The translations under genes were made by a program, and so were the position numbers. 64,000 nt of DNA from Cymbidium sinense (lineage: Eukaryota > Streptophyta > Magnoliopsida > Asparagales > Orchidaceae): contig CM038222.1 in NCBI GenBank assembly GCA_021442155.1, positions 112,161,121 through 112,225,120 of the forward strand, read 5' to 3'. Each line of letters opens with the position of its first letter. The stretch's first letter is position 1. Below, in pieces: positions 33,430 through 45,871 of the stretch. The notes under the pieces are model-generated. The model had not been told where the DNA came from and ran no database searches. It saw only the letters and a program-made list of their open reading frames with translations.

Positions 33430-34716
33430 GAGGTTTCCATTGCCGAAAAGGACAATGAGCTGGATTGGAGGCAACCCTTCATGGATTACTTGACTAGAGG
33501 CAAACTACCTTAAGAGAAGTCACAAGCTCATTAGATGAAATATAGAGCTCTCTCCTATGCTCTTGTGGATGGTACCTTGTACTGCCAATATTTTGATCAA
33601 ATGTGGTTATGTTGTTTAGACAAATATGAATCCCATAAGATCATGACTGAGGTATATTTAGGTCTATGCAAAGTGCGTCAATCTGGTCCAAAGATGAAAG
33701 CAAAGGTCAAAAGACTAGGATACTACTGGCCTTTGATGATCACAGATTGCATGAATGTGGCTAGGAGATGTCATCAGTGTTAGGTACATGGTGTGATCCT
33801 ACATCAGTCACCCAACATTCTACACCCTACATTAGCCTCATGGCCATTTGAGTGTTGGGGTACTAACATTGTGGGCCCGATTGATCCTCCTTCTTCTAAG
33901 GGTCATCGATTCATCTTAACTGCCATCGACTACTTTTCCAAGTGGGCGGAGGCAATCCCACTTAGAGAGGTCTCAGCTTAGCTTGTGCTCCAATTTTTCA
34001 GGAATCATATTGTATATAGGTTCGGGGTGTCTTGATGAATTATATTTGATAATGGTACTGCATTCAATAGCACCAAGATCAACAGCTTTGCTAGAAGACA
34101 CGGTATAGATTGAAGATACTCCACCACCTACTATCCTAGCGAAAATGGCCTAGCAAAAGTATTCAACAAAACTCTCATATAGATATTAAAGAAAACACTT
34201 GATGACAACAAACGATAGTGGCATGAGCAGCTAGTTGAAGCTTTGTGGGCATACCGCACCATATACAAAACTCCAACTCAATCTACCCCATTCTCCTTAG
34301 TATATGAGTCTGAAGCTGTTTTACCAATAGAAGTTCAACTCCCATCACTAAGGATAGTAATGGGTAGTCAAATCACTATAGAGCAGAATGCTAAGTTACG
34401 GTTATAAGAGCTTGAAGGTTTGGAGGAGAGACGCCTATAGGCGTGCCAGAACCTCGAGTTATACAAGGCCAAAATGATTCAACCTTACAACAAGTTGGTT
34501 CGCCTTAGAAGTTTTCAAGTAGGAGAGCTAGTTCAAGTTCTAAGGTGACCAATTGTTGCCCATTAAAAGATGGGAGCCAAGTTTGAACCCACTTGGGAAG
34601 GCCCTTTTGTCATAAAGAAGGCCTACCTTGGAGGATCTTATTAGCTTATTGATTGTAAAGGGGAACACTCGATGCTTCCAATTAATGGGCTCTATTTGAA
34701 GAAATATTACCCATAA
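33430..34716 (+). pseudogene. Integrase, element B
   Basis: From LDWRQPFMDYLTRGKLP through 33535-33783 (CMNVARRCHQC zinc-binding Cys pair; the expected His pair is damaged, TEVYLGLCKVRQ) to an in-frame TAG at 33781-33783 shared with A. The core 33793-33981 reads WGTNIVGPI (catalytic Asp to Asn) and AIDYFSKWAEAIPL. The next block keeps the second Asp (FDNGTAF, about 34045). The third reads NGLAKVFN (Glu to Lys). The C-terminal part ends YYP-TAA at 34714-34716. Two of three catalytic residues are lost. Confidence 0.85.
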
Positions 34717-36326
34717 AATAATGTTTGAAAATAATTCTATCATCAAAATTTCATTCCAATTCATCAAAATATTCTCTTCTTTCGAAGCATTGTTTTGCTT
34801 TTGAATCGAGCTTTAGGGTGTAAGAGAACCCAAGAGGCATCCTATCCCTCTTTCACAACACGAACACAAATTAAACTCAATTCCCAAGTGCTACTAGAAT
34901 TAGTGTGAGAGAACCCAAGAGGTATCTTATTTCGACCAGCACAACTAAGTTAGGTGTAAGATAACTTAAGCGACATCTCTTCTTGGTGGGATGACGATTG
35001 CCATCCATGGAACCATTTCATCAAATTCTCTAGCATGTTTAGGGTATGTGTAAGAGAACCTGAGAGACATCTTATTCCCTTTAACATGAACACAAAAATA
35101 AACACATATCTTTTATCTCAGACTATTTTGATGTGGTAGCAAGCCCCTTGTGGCACTCACTCATTAGCTGCTCTAGGTTTGGTTAACATGCTACCTTTCT
35201 AGTTTGTTACCCCAATGGTCACTTGTTTGGCAGATGTGAGTCCCCATGCTTTCTTCTTGACTTGACCATTGCAAACTGACAAGTGTCTTATTAGTTTGGT
35301 AGACTTCACTATGCAGTTAATATGCTACCTCATGTTGACTCTATTTAAGAGGATGTAAGCCTACAATATTTCTTCTTAAACTAGCCATCATGCACTAACT
35401 AGGTTGAGTATATTTGAGGCTTAGGATAAGTTCCCCAGGGCTCCTTTCCTCTTGACTACTTTTGAGTTGATATAAGTCCCCTAGTGGCATTCACTCAATA
35501 GTCACCCTAGGGTGGATAGCACCTGTTGAGCCAAAGACAAACTATCCCAACAATCAGTTTCATAGTAGGAGGATCTGAGTCCCCGATGCTTTCTTCCTAG
35601 GCTGATTGTTGCAAACTGAGAGGCACCTTAGGTTGGTTGATATTCGCTATGCTGACAATGACTCACCCGATGGATACACAACTCTTGGCAGATGTGAGTC
35701 TCTGCACTTTCTCCTTGAGTTGGCCACCAGATACTAATAGATATTATGTTCTCTAGGGTTTAGGATAAAGCCCTTAATGGCCCCTTCCCCTATGGGCACT
35801 CTATTTGATCACGCCCTTTGCGACCCCATTTAGACACTACTTGGGTTACTTGTGGATTAGATAGTCCCTCTTTCCTAGTAGCCACCCCTATGGTTGGAAA
35901 ATTTGCCTAGCCGATGTATAGATTCTCCCTTAGTTTAGTAATTGTAAGATAGGTCTAGGCTGATATAAGCTCCTTCTCAGAGTGATCCCTCATAAACCAA
36001 CAAGGTCCATGATAAACAAACAAAAATAATAAACAAATTAATTCTCTTATGGATTAGGAATTCAAGCCCCCAGTGGCCCCTTTCCTAAGTAGGCATCATA
36101 TCTTTATGGCAGTGTCAACAGAACTCCCTATAGGAATTGCCTTACTACTCTTGAGTTGAGATAAGTCCCCGGGCCGACACTCTCTCAGTAGTCACCCTTA
36201 GGTTGGGTCCGATATGTTTTGCCATGAATAGGTTACACCGATGGTCATTTCACTTTGGAAGATGTAAGTCTACTACGCATTCTTTCTAGCTTGACTATCA
36301 TAAATTGACGGGTAGGGCTAGGTGGG

Positions 36327-37560
36327 GTTAACATGTTACCTTGCTAATATGTTATCACAGTGGTCTTTTATTCAAGAAAGATGTGAGTCCCTAAGATTTC
36401 TTCCCTGAATTTGTCACTGTAAATTAAAAGGAACCTCTTTAGTTGGATAGTTCTCCCCTCGACTGAAAAACTACTCTATTTGGATTGGGAAATCTGAGCT
36501 AGCCCAAGGTCACCACAACCCTTACTCAGTGCAGTCCATCGCAAACCGATGGGATCCATCAACTACAATTAAAAAATGAAATTGACTTTGACTATCTTTG
36601 AGCTGATTTAAGTCCCCCAATGCATTCACTCAATAGTCATCCCTAGGTCTGGTTAACATGTTACCTTGCTAATATGTCGCCCCTGTGGTCTTTTATTCAA
36701 GAAAAATGTGAGTCCCCGTGCTTTCTTTCCTGAATTAACCGATGCAAACCAAAAGGCACTCCTTTGGTTGGATAGTCCTATTATGTGGTTGGTAGACTAC
36801 TACCTTTGGATTAGTAAATCTGGGTTAGATCAAGGTTGATACAGCCCCAACTTAGTGCAGTCCAATGCAAACAGATGGGATCCATCAAATACAATTAAAA
36901 AATAAAATTGACTTTGACTATCTTTTAGCTGATTTAAGTCCCCCAGAGGCATTCACACAATAGTCAGCCCTAGGTCGGGTTAACATGTTACCTTGCTAAT
37001 ATGTCACCCCAATGGTCTTTTATTCAAAAAATATGTGAGTCCCCGAGCTTTCTTCCCTGAATTAACTGCTGCAAACCAAAAGGCACCCCTTTGGTTAGAT
37101 AGTCCTACTATGTGATTGGTAGACTACTCCCTTTGGTTTAGTAAATCTGAGCTAGATCAAGGCCGACATGGCCCCTACTAGTGTAGTCGATTGCAAACCA
37201 ATGGGATCCATCAAATACAATTAAAAAATGAAATTGACTTTGACTATCTTTGAGCTAATTTAAGTCCCCCAGTGACATTCACTCAATAGTCAACCCTAGG
37301 TCGGGTTAGCATGCTACCTTGCTAATATGTCTCCCCAATGGTCTTTTATTCAGGAAGATGTGAGTCCCCATGCCTTCTTCCCTGAGTTATTCATTGAAAA
37401 TTGAAAGGCAACCCCTTTGGTTGGATAGTCCTACTATGTGGTTAGTAGACTACCCCTTTAGATTGGTAAATCTGAGCTAGATCAAGGAAAACATGACCCT
37501 TACTCAGTGCGGTCCATCACAAACTGATAGGGTCTATCTCAAAATTCAAAATCTAAAACA
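36327..37560 (+). repeat. ~325-bp tandem monomers in 3' UTR of B
   Basis: The anchor GTTAACATG or GTTAGCATG occurs at 36327, 36652, 36979 and 37305, spacing 325, 327 and 326. Content is as described for A. One monomer more than in A. Confidence 0.85.
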
Positions 37561-37573
37561 AAACACTTCTAAC

Positions 37574-37784
37574 CTCTTCAGCAGAGTAAAATTAAATAAA
37601 CAAATTCAACCCTCCTCCCTAGTGGAGTCAAACTAATAGGGTCCATCTCAAAATTCAAAATCTAAAACAAAGCACTTCTAACCTCCCCAATAGAGTAAAA
37701 TTAAATAAACAAATTCAACCCTCGTCCCCAGTGGAGTCAAACTAAACAAATAAATTAAATTCAATCAACCTCCCTAGTGGAGTC
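37574..37784 (+). repeat. PBS-complementary repeats, 3' UTR of B
   Basis: Five words: TCTTCAGCAGAGTAA (near 37575-37589), TCCCTAGTGGAGTC (37616-37629), TCCCCAATAGAGTAA (37684-37698), TCCCCAGTGGAGTC (37725-37738) and TCCCTAGTGGAGTC (37771-37784). The TCCCTAGTGGAGTC form can pair over 14 bases, with one G-U, with the B PBS at 25944-25961. Units are separated by A-rich spacers of about 30-50 bp. Confidence 0.65.
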
Positions 37785-38566
37785 AAACTAAATTAAATAA
37801 ATCAAATCAATCCGCTTCTCCTCAGTGAGATGCAGATCTTTTGAATTCCCTCGTTGGATGACTTGATCTTGCTCCCCTAGTGGAGAGTTCACATTTTCAT
37901 CCCCAATAGATTCAGAATTCTAATCCCCCTGCGGATTTCACATCCTCTTATCCCCAATGGATGACTTGAACTTGCTCCCCTAGTGGAGAGTTCACATTTT
38001 CATCCCCAGTGGAACACCAAATCATAAATCAACAAATCAAATCAAATTTCTCCTCAGTGAGATCCAAATTAAATTAAACCTCTCATCCCTCAATAGGTGA
38101 CTTGAACCTTTTCCCCCTATTGGAAGGTTCACATACTCAATCCCTAGTGGATTCTCCCTTCACTCTCTCATGTCTTAGGCATAAGTAGAGTCACATTGCA
38201 CTAAGCTTTTGATTCCATCTACACGATTGGATTGGGAGTAGATCATTTCTGTTAGTGCTTATGATCATTCGAATGATGTTGATCATCTCGGTCAACACCA
38301 ATATGCGCGGTATGCCTTGTCAGTTACACCACACTTATTGGGCGCCCTTTGTTGACCTCACTTTTAGAGTGAGATTTCAACATTTTTACCCTAGGCATAA
38401 GAAATCCTCTAGACACTAAGAGTTCCTTAGTTTTAAGACACTTCAAGTGATTAGGTGAAAACTTAATCTAACCCTAGAGACTTAGAAGAGTTAGCCATAG
38501 AAATGGGTTATGCCTTAGGAGTATTAGGAAAACTTGCCTTCCCTATAGCTTGAACCAAATCCTAAC

Positions 38567-38765
38567 TTCAAATTCAAGTCGACTTCAAATTCAAGTCAAC
38601 TTCAAATTTAAATCAACTTCAAATTCAAACCAACTTCAAATTCAAATCAACTTCAAATTCAAACCAACTTCAACTTTAAATCAACCTCAAATTCAAATCA
38701 ACTTCAAATTTAACCCAAATTCAAATTAAAATCAACTTCAAATTCAAATAAAATTCAAATCAATT
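38567..38765 (+). repeat. 18-bp minisatellite, 3' LTR copy
   Basis: About eleven degenerate units of aacttcaaattcaaatca type, equivalent to 18604-18785. Confidence 0.85.
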
Positions 38766-39519
38766 TCCAACCCAATTATTTTTCTCAAATCATCAAATCA
38801 ATTCCAAAATCCAAATCAAGAATCAATTCCAAATGATTGAAACTCATGATCAATTCTAAATCCAAAATCTTTCCTAAGCCCTTTTGATTCTATCTTATGG
38901 ACTTAGCTCAAACTAAATTCAAATCATTCCAAACTCAAAGGATTTTCTCATAACCCATTTATATTCTCATTTATATTCACAAATGTAAATGAAATATAAA
39001 TTTAAATAACCAAAACCAAATTCAAAACTCAAATCCAAATCTAACCAAAATCCAACCTATGCTCTTTCAAGTCAAATCCTTGAACTCCTTCAAACAAACT
39101 CAAATCAATCCAAACCCTTTGGATTTTCTCTTCAAATAATCAATCCTACAATCACAACCCAAATATAAACACAAACTTCAGTCATCAAACCGAAATCAAA
39201 CTAACCCAAATCAAACCCATGTTCATCCTTTGAACTTGAAATTGTCAAATGAATCAAAACCCATTTGACTCAAAATCACTTGCAATTGGATTTATATTTC
39301 AATCGTAAGTCCATATGTGAGTTCAACCAAACTTGAATCAATCCTTGATCAAGTCAATTGACCCAGTTAGGCTCACTTGACCCAAAGTGACCAAAAGTAC
39401 CTTTTTGAGCCAAATTCTAATCCAACCCAAATTGGATTGAACTAAGACCATCTAAGCCTCATATTGTGAGCAAAAATCATCCTAGGATGATCAATCACTC
39501 AAATTAGGTCAAACTAAGT

Positions 39520-40200
39520 AAAACCTAGACTTTGACCAAGTCAACACTTAGCCCAAATCAAACCTAAACTAACCAAAATCCACCATAGGACAAATTGATT
39601 GAAACCATTGATCTAAACCAATCCAAAATCAATGATTGAACATGATCAAGCCATCAATAAAACCAAACTTAGCTAAATTGGCCACTTGACCCAAGTTGAC
39701 CCAAATTGACCTAAAAAGTCAAAATGGCTCAAATCTTGATCTAAGCCAAATTGATTGCAACCAATGGGTCAAATTCATTCTAAATCACTTGTTGAACTTG
39801 ACCAAAGCTACAATTGGCCAACTAGACCCAACCTAGCCCAATTGACCTTGAACTAAACTTGACCTAAAAGGTCAAATCAACTTGAAATCAAACCAAACTA
39901 AAATTGAATGAAACCAAAGCTTGCAATACATTTCAAATGATCAACCAAGCCTAAACTAACCAATGACCTAACCCAGTTGGGTCAAATGGATCAAATGGGT
40001 CAAATTGGTCAACTTGACCCATTTGACCTAAGTTAACCCAAATGAACCAAAACCAAATATAAACCAAATTGAACCAAACCAATGATACCCATAAGCTCCA
40101 AATGATCATTTGAACTTGACCTAACCCATGGTTTGACCCAATTTGACCAATTAGTCAACTTGACCCAAGTTGACTCATTTTGACCAAAATGGGTCAAATT
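39520..40200 (+). promoter_or_regulatory. TTGAC (W-box-like) cluster in 3' LTR of B
   Basis: Same dense TTGACC/GGTCAA block as at 19520-20220, with similar density after independent divergence. Confidence 0.42.
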
Positions 40201-40649
40201 GAACCAATTCAAACCAAATAAACTCTAAATCTATTGAAAATTGGCACAATCTATTTTTGAATCATTTTAAATCTATCTTAATCAAAATCAAAGCCAAATG
40301 ATCATTTTACCCTTAGTTCAAACGGTAACCTATGGCCAAATCCACTTGGAATTTGGTCAATTCCTTCTCTTGGCCACTTGGAAGCACATGACCTAACCCA
40401 AAGCCAAACTGACCCCTCCAATAAAAATTCACCACTTAGATCACCCAACACACCAACCTATCACATGTGCACTTCCTCTCCTCCACTGCTCTGCCAAAAT
40501 CAAAGTACATGGAGTCCCTAACAGCCTAAACAATCGATTCAATCCAAGTAATTGATCAAAAATGGAAGAGCAAGCCTCGACTGTCCGATCCAAGGAGGGG
40601 GAGATGTACTCCCCCTCATTCTAACTCAATGCACACACTCTGAATTCGA

Positions 40650-40943
40650 TTGAGCCCTAGGAACTCTAAGCAAGCTTTTCCATGTTTCCCTAAGCATTCC
40701 CAAGATCATTTGAATTTCTCCTTCTCAGTTTCTTTTAAAACCAAAATAGGGGAGGTGAGGGGATTTTCCAACTTACTCAATTCTCCACCAAAATTAAATT
40801 CACTTTGCAAGCACCATCAAGGAAGCAACTCGAGCTCACCTAAAGCATTTCCCAAGTCACCAAGCCATAGGAAGGGGAATTTTGATCAAAGTTGCAAGCC
40901 ATTGAAGGGGAGCTTGGTCAATTGGGCAATCCAGTTCAAATAA
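40650..40943 (+). other. LTR-internal ORF, truncated counterpart
   Basis: Matches the first 97 codons of 20723-21178 (about 85% identical residues by eye), then a stop. Left edge is TTG. Probably noncoding. Confidence 0.35.
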
Positions 40944-43900
40944 AGTCTTGAAACTTTCAACAGGGCTTTGTCTACACTAGATGAAGCTACCTCCTTTGTT
41001 GGAAGCCCCGGTGATAGCCTCTGGTGAGGTATTGTTCAAAACTGATCCTTATTTGAAAAATGCTTGGTCCTTTGTAAAGGGAATTGTAACCTCATTAAAT
41101 TCTAGACATTGGATGTTCTTCTCTATGCCTCTTCATGGTGTGGGATGAATCTCAGCCTATTCTGTGCTTAGGTGAGCTCAAATCAAGCCATGGACGATGG
41201 ACAAACTCCGTCTCCTACAGCTTAGGCAGGGCTGAATCATGGGTTGTCCATCCTGCATGTTTTGGATGGACGGCCGTGATGAAATCTTGCTAAATTTGCT
41301 GATTAAAACCTTTAAAACCATGAGATTAATCCTGGCTGTGCGATCCTTGATTAGACGACCGAGGGGAAAGTGCGTTGCACCGCCAACTGACATGATACAC
41401 AATGTGAAAACTTAAATAACCAATCTGCCGTACACATGGAAAGACACCCCGGGTCCACGCGTGGTGCCAAATTAGATTAATTAATTAGGATGTTTTAATT
41501 ATCCATTAATCATAAAAACTTCATAAAATCATAATTAAATGTAGAAAAATCCAAAAATATAAATGAGGGCCCATTTAAAAGATATTTTAGAAGGAAATAT
41601 AATAAAATTATTTTGAATTAATTTTAAATAGTGAATTTTACTTAATTAGGATTTAATTAAAAATTGAATTACCTTAATTACTGCCTAATTACATCATTAC
41701 TTAATTCCAAAATTTTCAGACATGTTTAGTGGGATGACTTGTGCCTCCCTTAATTTTCTTGGGATTTATTATTGAGTTAATTAGGGAAATTAATTAATAA
41801 ACCCCTAATCACCCCCTTTATGTAATTAAGAGTAATTAAGCATATGAATAGTAGTTTAATCCCTTAATTGAGATAGTTAAACATTGTTTAAGTAATGGGG
41901 AGATTTATGGAATGGGTTCATAATATTTTCTTTAAGTTATTCCCTAAACCCCCTTTCTTCCTTAATCCAAACATAATTAAGGATTAATCCACTAATGATC
42001 TACTTAATTAGTCTAATCAAACTTTCAAAATTAATCTCTTGCTGGGTAGATCCATAGGTGTTCAAGAGCCTAAGGTAAGTTTGAGGAGATTAAATCTAAC
42101 TCACATGTGTTGGAAGATTATGAAAGTACTTAATTAAACCCTTTAGCTTAATTAATCAATAATTGTGAGCCAATTGCATTAAGCCCCTTTCTTTCTTAGG
42201 TGCATTGCTAATTTAAATTCCCTGTGGTTGCATATCATATGTTGGCTCATAATTACTTGTTTAATTACATTAAAGTGGTATAGGTAAGGGGTAATTAATG
42301 GATTTAATTCACACTTTAACCTAAAAAAACATAAATTCAACCTAATTGTTATAAAACTAAACTAAACCAATTCACACATGGGAAAAATGGGTTAGGACTA
42401 GCAAGAACTTTTTCTTAAATCAAATTCAAATCAAATCCAAAAATAAAAATCTCTTTAAAGAATTTTGATTAACTTTGAAAAATCTTATCTTATAGGATTG
42501 TCCTTAAGAATTAATTAGGGTAAATGAAGTCATATGCTTACATCACTTTATTTCTTTCCAAGCATGTTAAATGTTGTTTGCCATATGAAATCATGCATTC
42601 ATCTCTTTTGAAAAACTAATTAAATAGAATGTTTCCTTTATGTCAAATTGCATGTTTTGGCTAAAACTAAGAATATGAGTGGCTATTATCACTATTAAAT
42701 TAGAAATTATTTTCAGACTCATAAATCAAAGATTATAAATGAAGGTATGCTACATATAACTACTTATAAGCTTGCATGTGATTATAGCATAAAATGTGTA
42801 TTATATGATTTTTTCTCTCCTCTTAACATAGATTTGAATAGGATTTGCAAAGTGTATAATTCATTTAAAAAGAACATAAAACTTGCTTAAATCCATTCTT
42901 ATCCACTTCTATGTTATGACTTAAGAAGGATCTTCACACTTACACATGTAAATTGCATAATTAAATCAAAAATAAAAATCTTTTGCATGAATCTTCTTCC
43001 ATTTATTTATTTTTGTACATATATTTAAGAAAAGTGGTATATTAGTTCGGACATCCTGGGATTACGAGACTTTAAGTTGCCCCAATTAGGTCTTGTACCT
43101 TACACCCCTGCTGTAGAAAATAATGGCATCATTCTCACTTATGTCTTTTATACATGTGGATGTGCATTTGATTAATGGATAAAGAACTTCCTCTTTTCTA
43201 CTTAAACAAAATCATGTATTCATGAAATATCCAAAATTTCTTAAATAACATCTCTTTGCATTCATCATTAAGGTGTGCTAAGATTTGCATTGCATGTATA
43301 GTTCTGCTTAGGATTATTCATATGCATGGTATACATGTTGGAAAGAAATAAATGGTTGTGTCATGTGATAGTAATTCACCTTAATTAATCCTAAGATGCC
43401 TTTCTTATTGAATATGTTTATTTAGAGCAAATCTAAACTTAGGATTAATTAAAACACATAATAAAACATTCACTAAAGAAAAATTGTTAATGAATCTACC
43501 TTAGAGATTACTTAAGGTAGGGATGAAGGAGAAGTTCTCTTCTCTTTCATTCTCTTCACAACATTTAGTAACTAAATGTAGGCTCATTCAAACCAAACCA
43601 AATCATCAAATAAAAATGACAAATCAACTAAATCACTTAAAATGAAACCACCCTTCTAAATTGAATCTCTCACACTTAGAAAATTCCAACCTTAAAGCCT
43701 AGCTAAGACATGCCACACAAGCCTTAAATGGCACACACATTAGGCTAAGTCACTATTTCTAGCTCTATGTTAGGGTGATGCATTGTTTGACGGCTGATTT
43801 TATTTTATGATGTAATATTTAGATTGGATGTTAGGGTGCATATGTGTAGACTGGATGATAGGGCGATATTAGCCTAATCATGTCTTCTATAGAAGATTGT

Positions 43901-44331
43901 GCTTAAGGGGTGTTGTAATAAAAATATAAATGCTTTTCCTATGCAGGTTGCTTATACCCTTAAGCATAATCCAAACTAGGACAGATGGACTTGGTTACCC
44001 ATGTGTGGGGTGCTAAGTCCAAATTATTCATATAAATGCTTGGGTTGTGTGATATGTTTAGTTAATCTCTATTTTGCAGGTTTAGCTAGCTTTACTTTTC
44101 CCATTTTCATGTAATTTTGCAATTAAGATTTGGAATGGATATTATGGGGGATTAGGATGAATATTAGTCATAAGACCAAGTGTTATGCTCCATGTGAAGC
44201 CTTGGAGAAACTACATCCCAACCAACCAAAAGAAGAAATGAAATGAAGAAATGAAGAAATAAGAATGAAGAATGAAGACCCCCATATCATAAATTCCTTC
44301 TAAATTGTAATCATTCATTTGTAATCTGGGT

Positions 44332-44357
44332 TGTATAAGGGTAGAGCTAGGCTACCC
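44332..44357 (+). promoter_or_regulatory. 3' LTR B TATA box plus stem
   Basis: TGTATAA (44332-44338), GGGTAG (44339-44344), a 7-nt loop and CTACCC (44352-44357), identical in plan to 24397-24422. Confidence 0.63.
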
Positions 44358-45871
44358 ATTCTTCCTTTTGGGTTTGTTTGGTGGAGCCCAACCACATCGA
44401 CCTCTTATTCTTTTATGCTAGCTTTATAAAATTATTTGATGATTTGTTTAGCTTATGCAATTAGGATGACATGATTTTACTAGTTTCACCATTGATTGAT
44501 GAATGGCCTAGATACGATCAGGCCTTTAGGAAAAAATAAATTTTATATCCAATTAATCAACTCAAAATTAAAATTAAACAACTCATAACCTTGCCTAAAT
44601 CCTAGGACATAAATCAAGAAAATAAAAGATTTTGCAGCCCCTTAGCTCGATGTTATATGTATCACATCATGCATAAAAATCATCTCGCTTCACTCTTGCT
44701 AATGGAGGGCTTCCAGCTTTACCAAAAAGTATGGGTTGAACTTTGAGAGCCATGGTAGAAACACACCTCTCTCTTGCAAATTCTGGCCCATAATCAATCT
44801 TCTCAAGCATTAGGCATATGAAATCCCATAGCTTGTGTTAAATAAATTGTCCAAAACTAAAAAATAAAACTTAAAAAAATTTGCATTAGATTAAGTCATT
44901 ATTCATGCCCTACATGATCTAGTCTCTTAGGGAGTGTGTTTATGGATTTAGTCTTCTTTTTAAATAAATAATAGCCTAGCCATCTTGGTAAAGCATAAAG
45001 ACTTGCCTACATGTATTTAAAATCATAGGAGGAGCTAGTTGGCGGCCACCTCCATGTGGTTCTAAGTCCAACAGTTAGGTGGTTTATCCTCTCTTGTGGA
45101 GGTAAACCATATACCCAGATTTGCCTTAGATTTAGGTCTTACCTTGGCTCTCATCAAAGCTCCCTGGATTTAGGATCTGAGATTGTTGTTTCCCTTTGCA
45201 GGCTATAAGCATAAATCCTCACCCTTAGGCATTTCCATGATCTTATGTTGTGGAATTGTAAGCCCTAGATTTATAATAAAAATTCAACTCAAATAAGTAA
45301 TTCTCCTCAATTTTAAAAATGTAAAGCCCAACTATAGGATAGTTTAGAATGCTGACTAGGCCTCCTAGTATCATGAGCACCCCTTACTCATCTTCCTTTA
45401 GTTTCGATAATAACTCTCTCCTCTTGCTCTAATCCCACTTGATTTTCTAAAAATAACTAATTGGTTGATAGTATTATCTTTGAAATCTTTGGAAAAATGA
45501 TCATTTATCATAATCAAGAGTATTCCAAGGAATCTCATTCCTTAGGATGTAATAAACTATGAGTCATTGCCTCCATAGGGAACTTAATGAACACGATTTA
45601 AAATAAACTCTACTTTACTTTTCCATGTAAAATAGGGGAAGAATCTCTAGTACATTTGAAGAACCATCATCCTTAGGAGTGCTTATTAGGTGATTAGGTC
45701 CATTGTAGGATGGTGGCTTCTATCTTTCGAGATAGTACATAATTCCTCAATGCCATACCCAATAACACTAATAAGTACATATGCGGATCTACGTGGTGTC
45801 CCAACACACAAAAATGTTTTATTTTTCAGATGTACACCCAAAAGCGAGAGGTTTGAGAAATAAACACCACA

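Larger units (their letters stand above)
34717..38412 (+). other. Element B 3' UTR, repeat-rich
   Basis: Noncoding and parallel to 15200-18452. Opens with 'gtaagagaacccaagaggca' repeats near 34820, 34900 and 35050, then monomers that become more regular toward the 3' end, then PBS-complementary words. About 440 bp longer than in A, mostly from one extra 325-bp monomer and a duplicated stretch near 37570-37740. Confidence 0.75.
38413..45871 (+). repeat. 3' LTR of Tat element B
   Basis: About 7.46 kb, matching 18453-25935 from end to end. It ends …aaacaccaca at 45871, after which similarity stops (gttataagg…) because no PBS follows. This fixes the LTR right border. It includes the minisatellite (38567-38765), the TTGAC-rich block, the ORF 40650-40943 and the TATA box at 44332. 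Confidence 0.85.
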
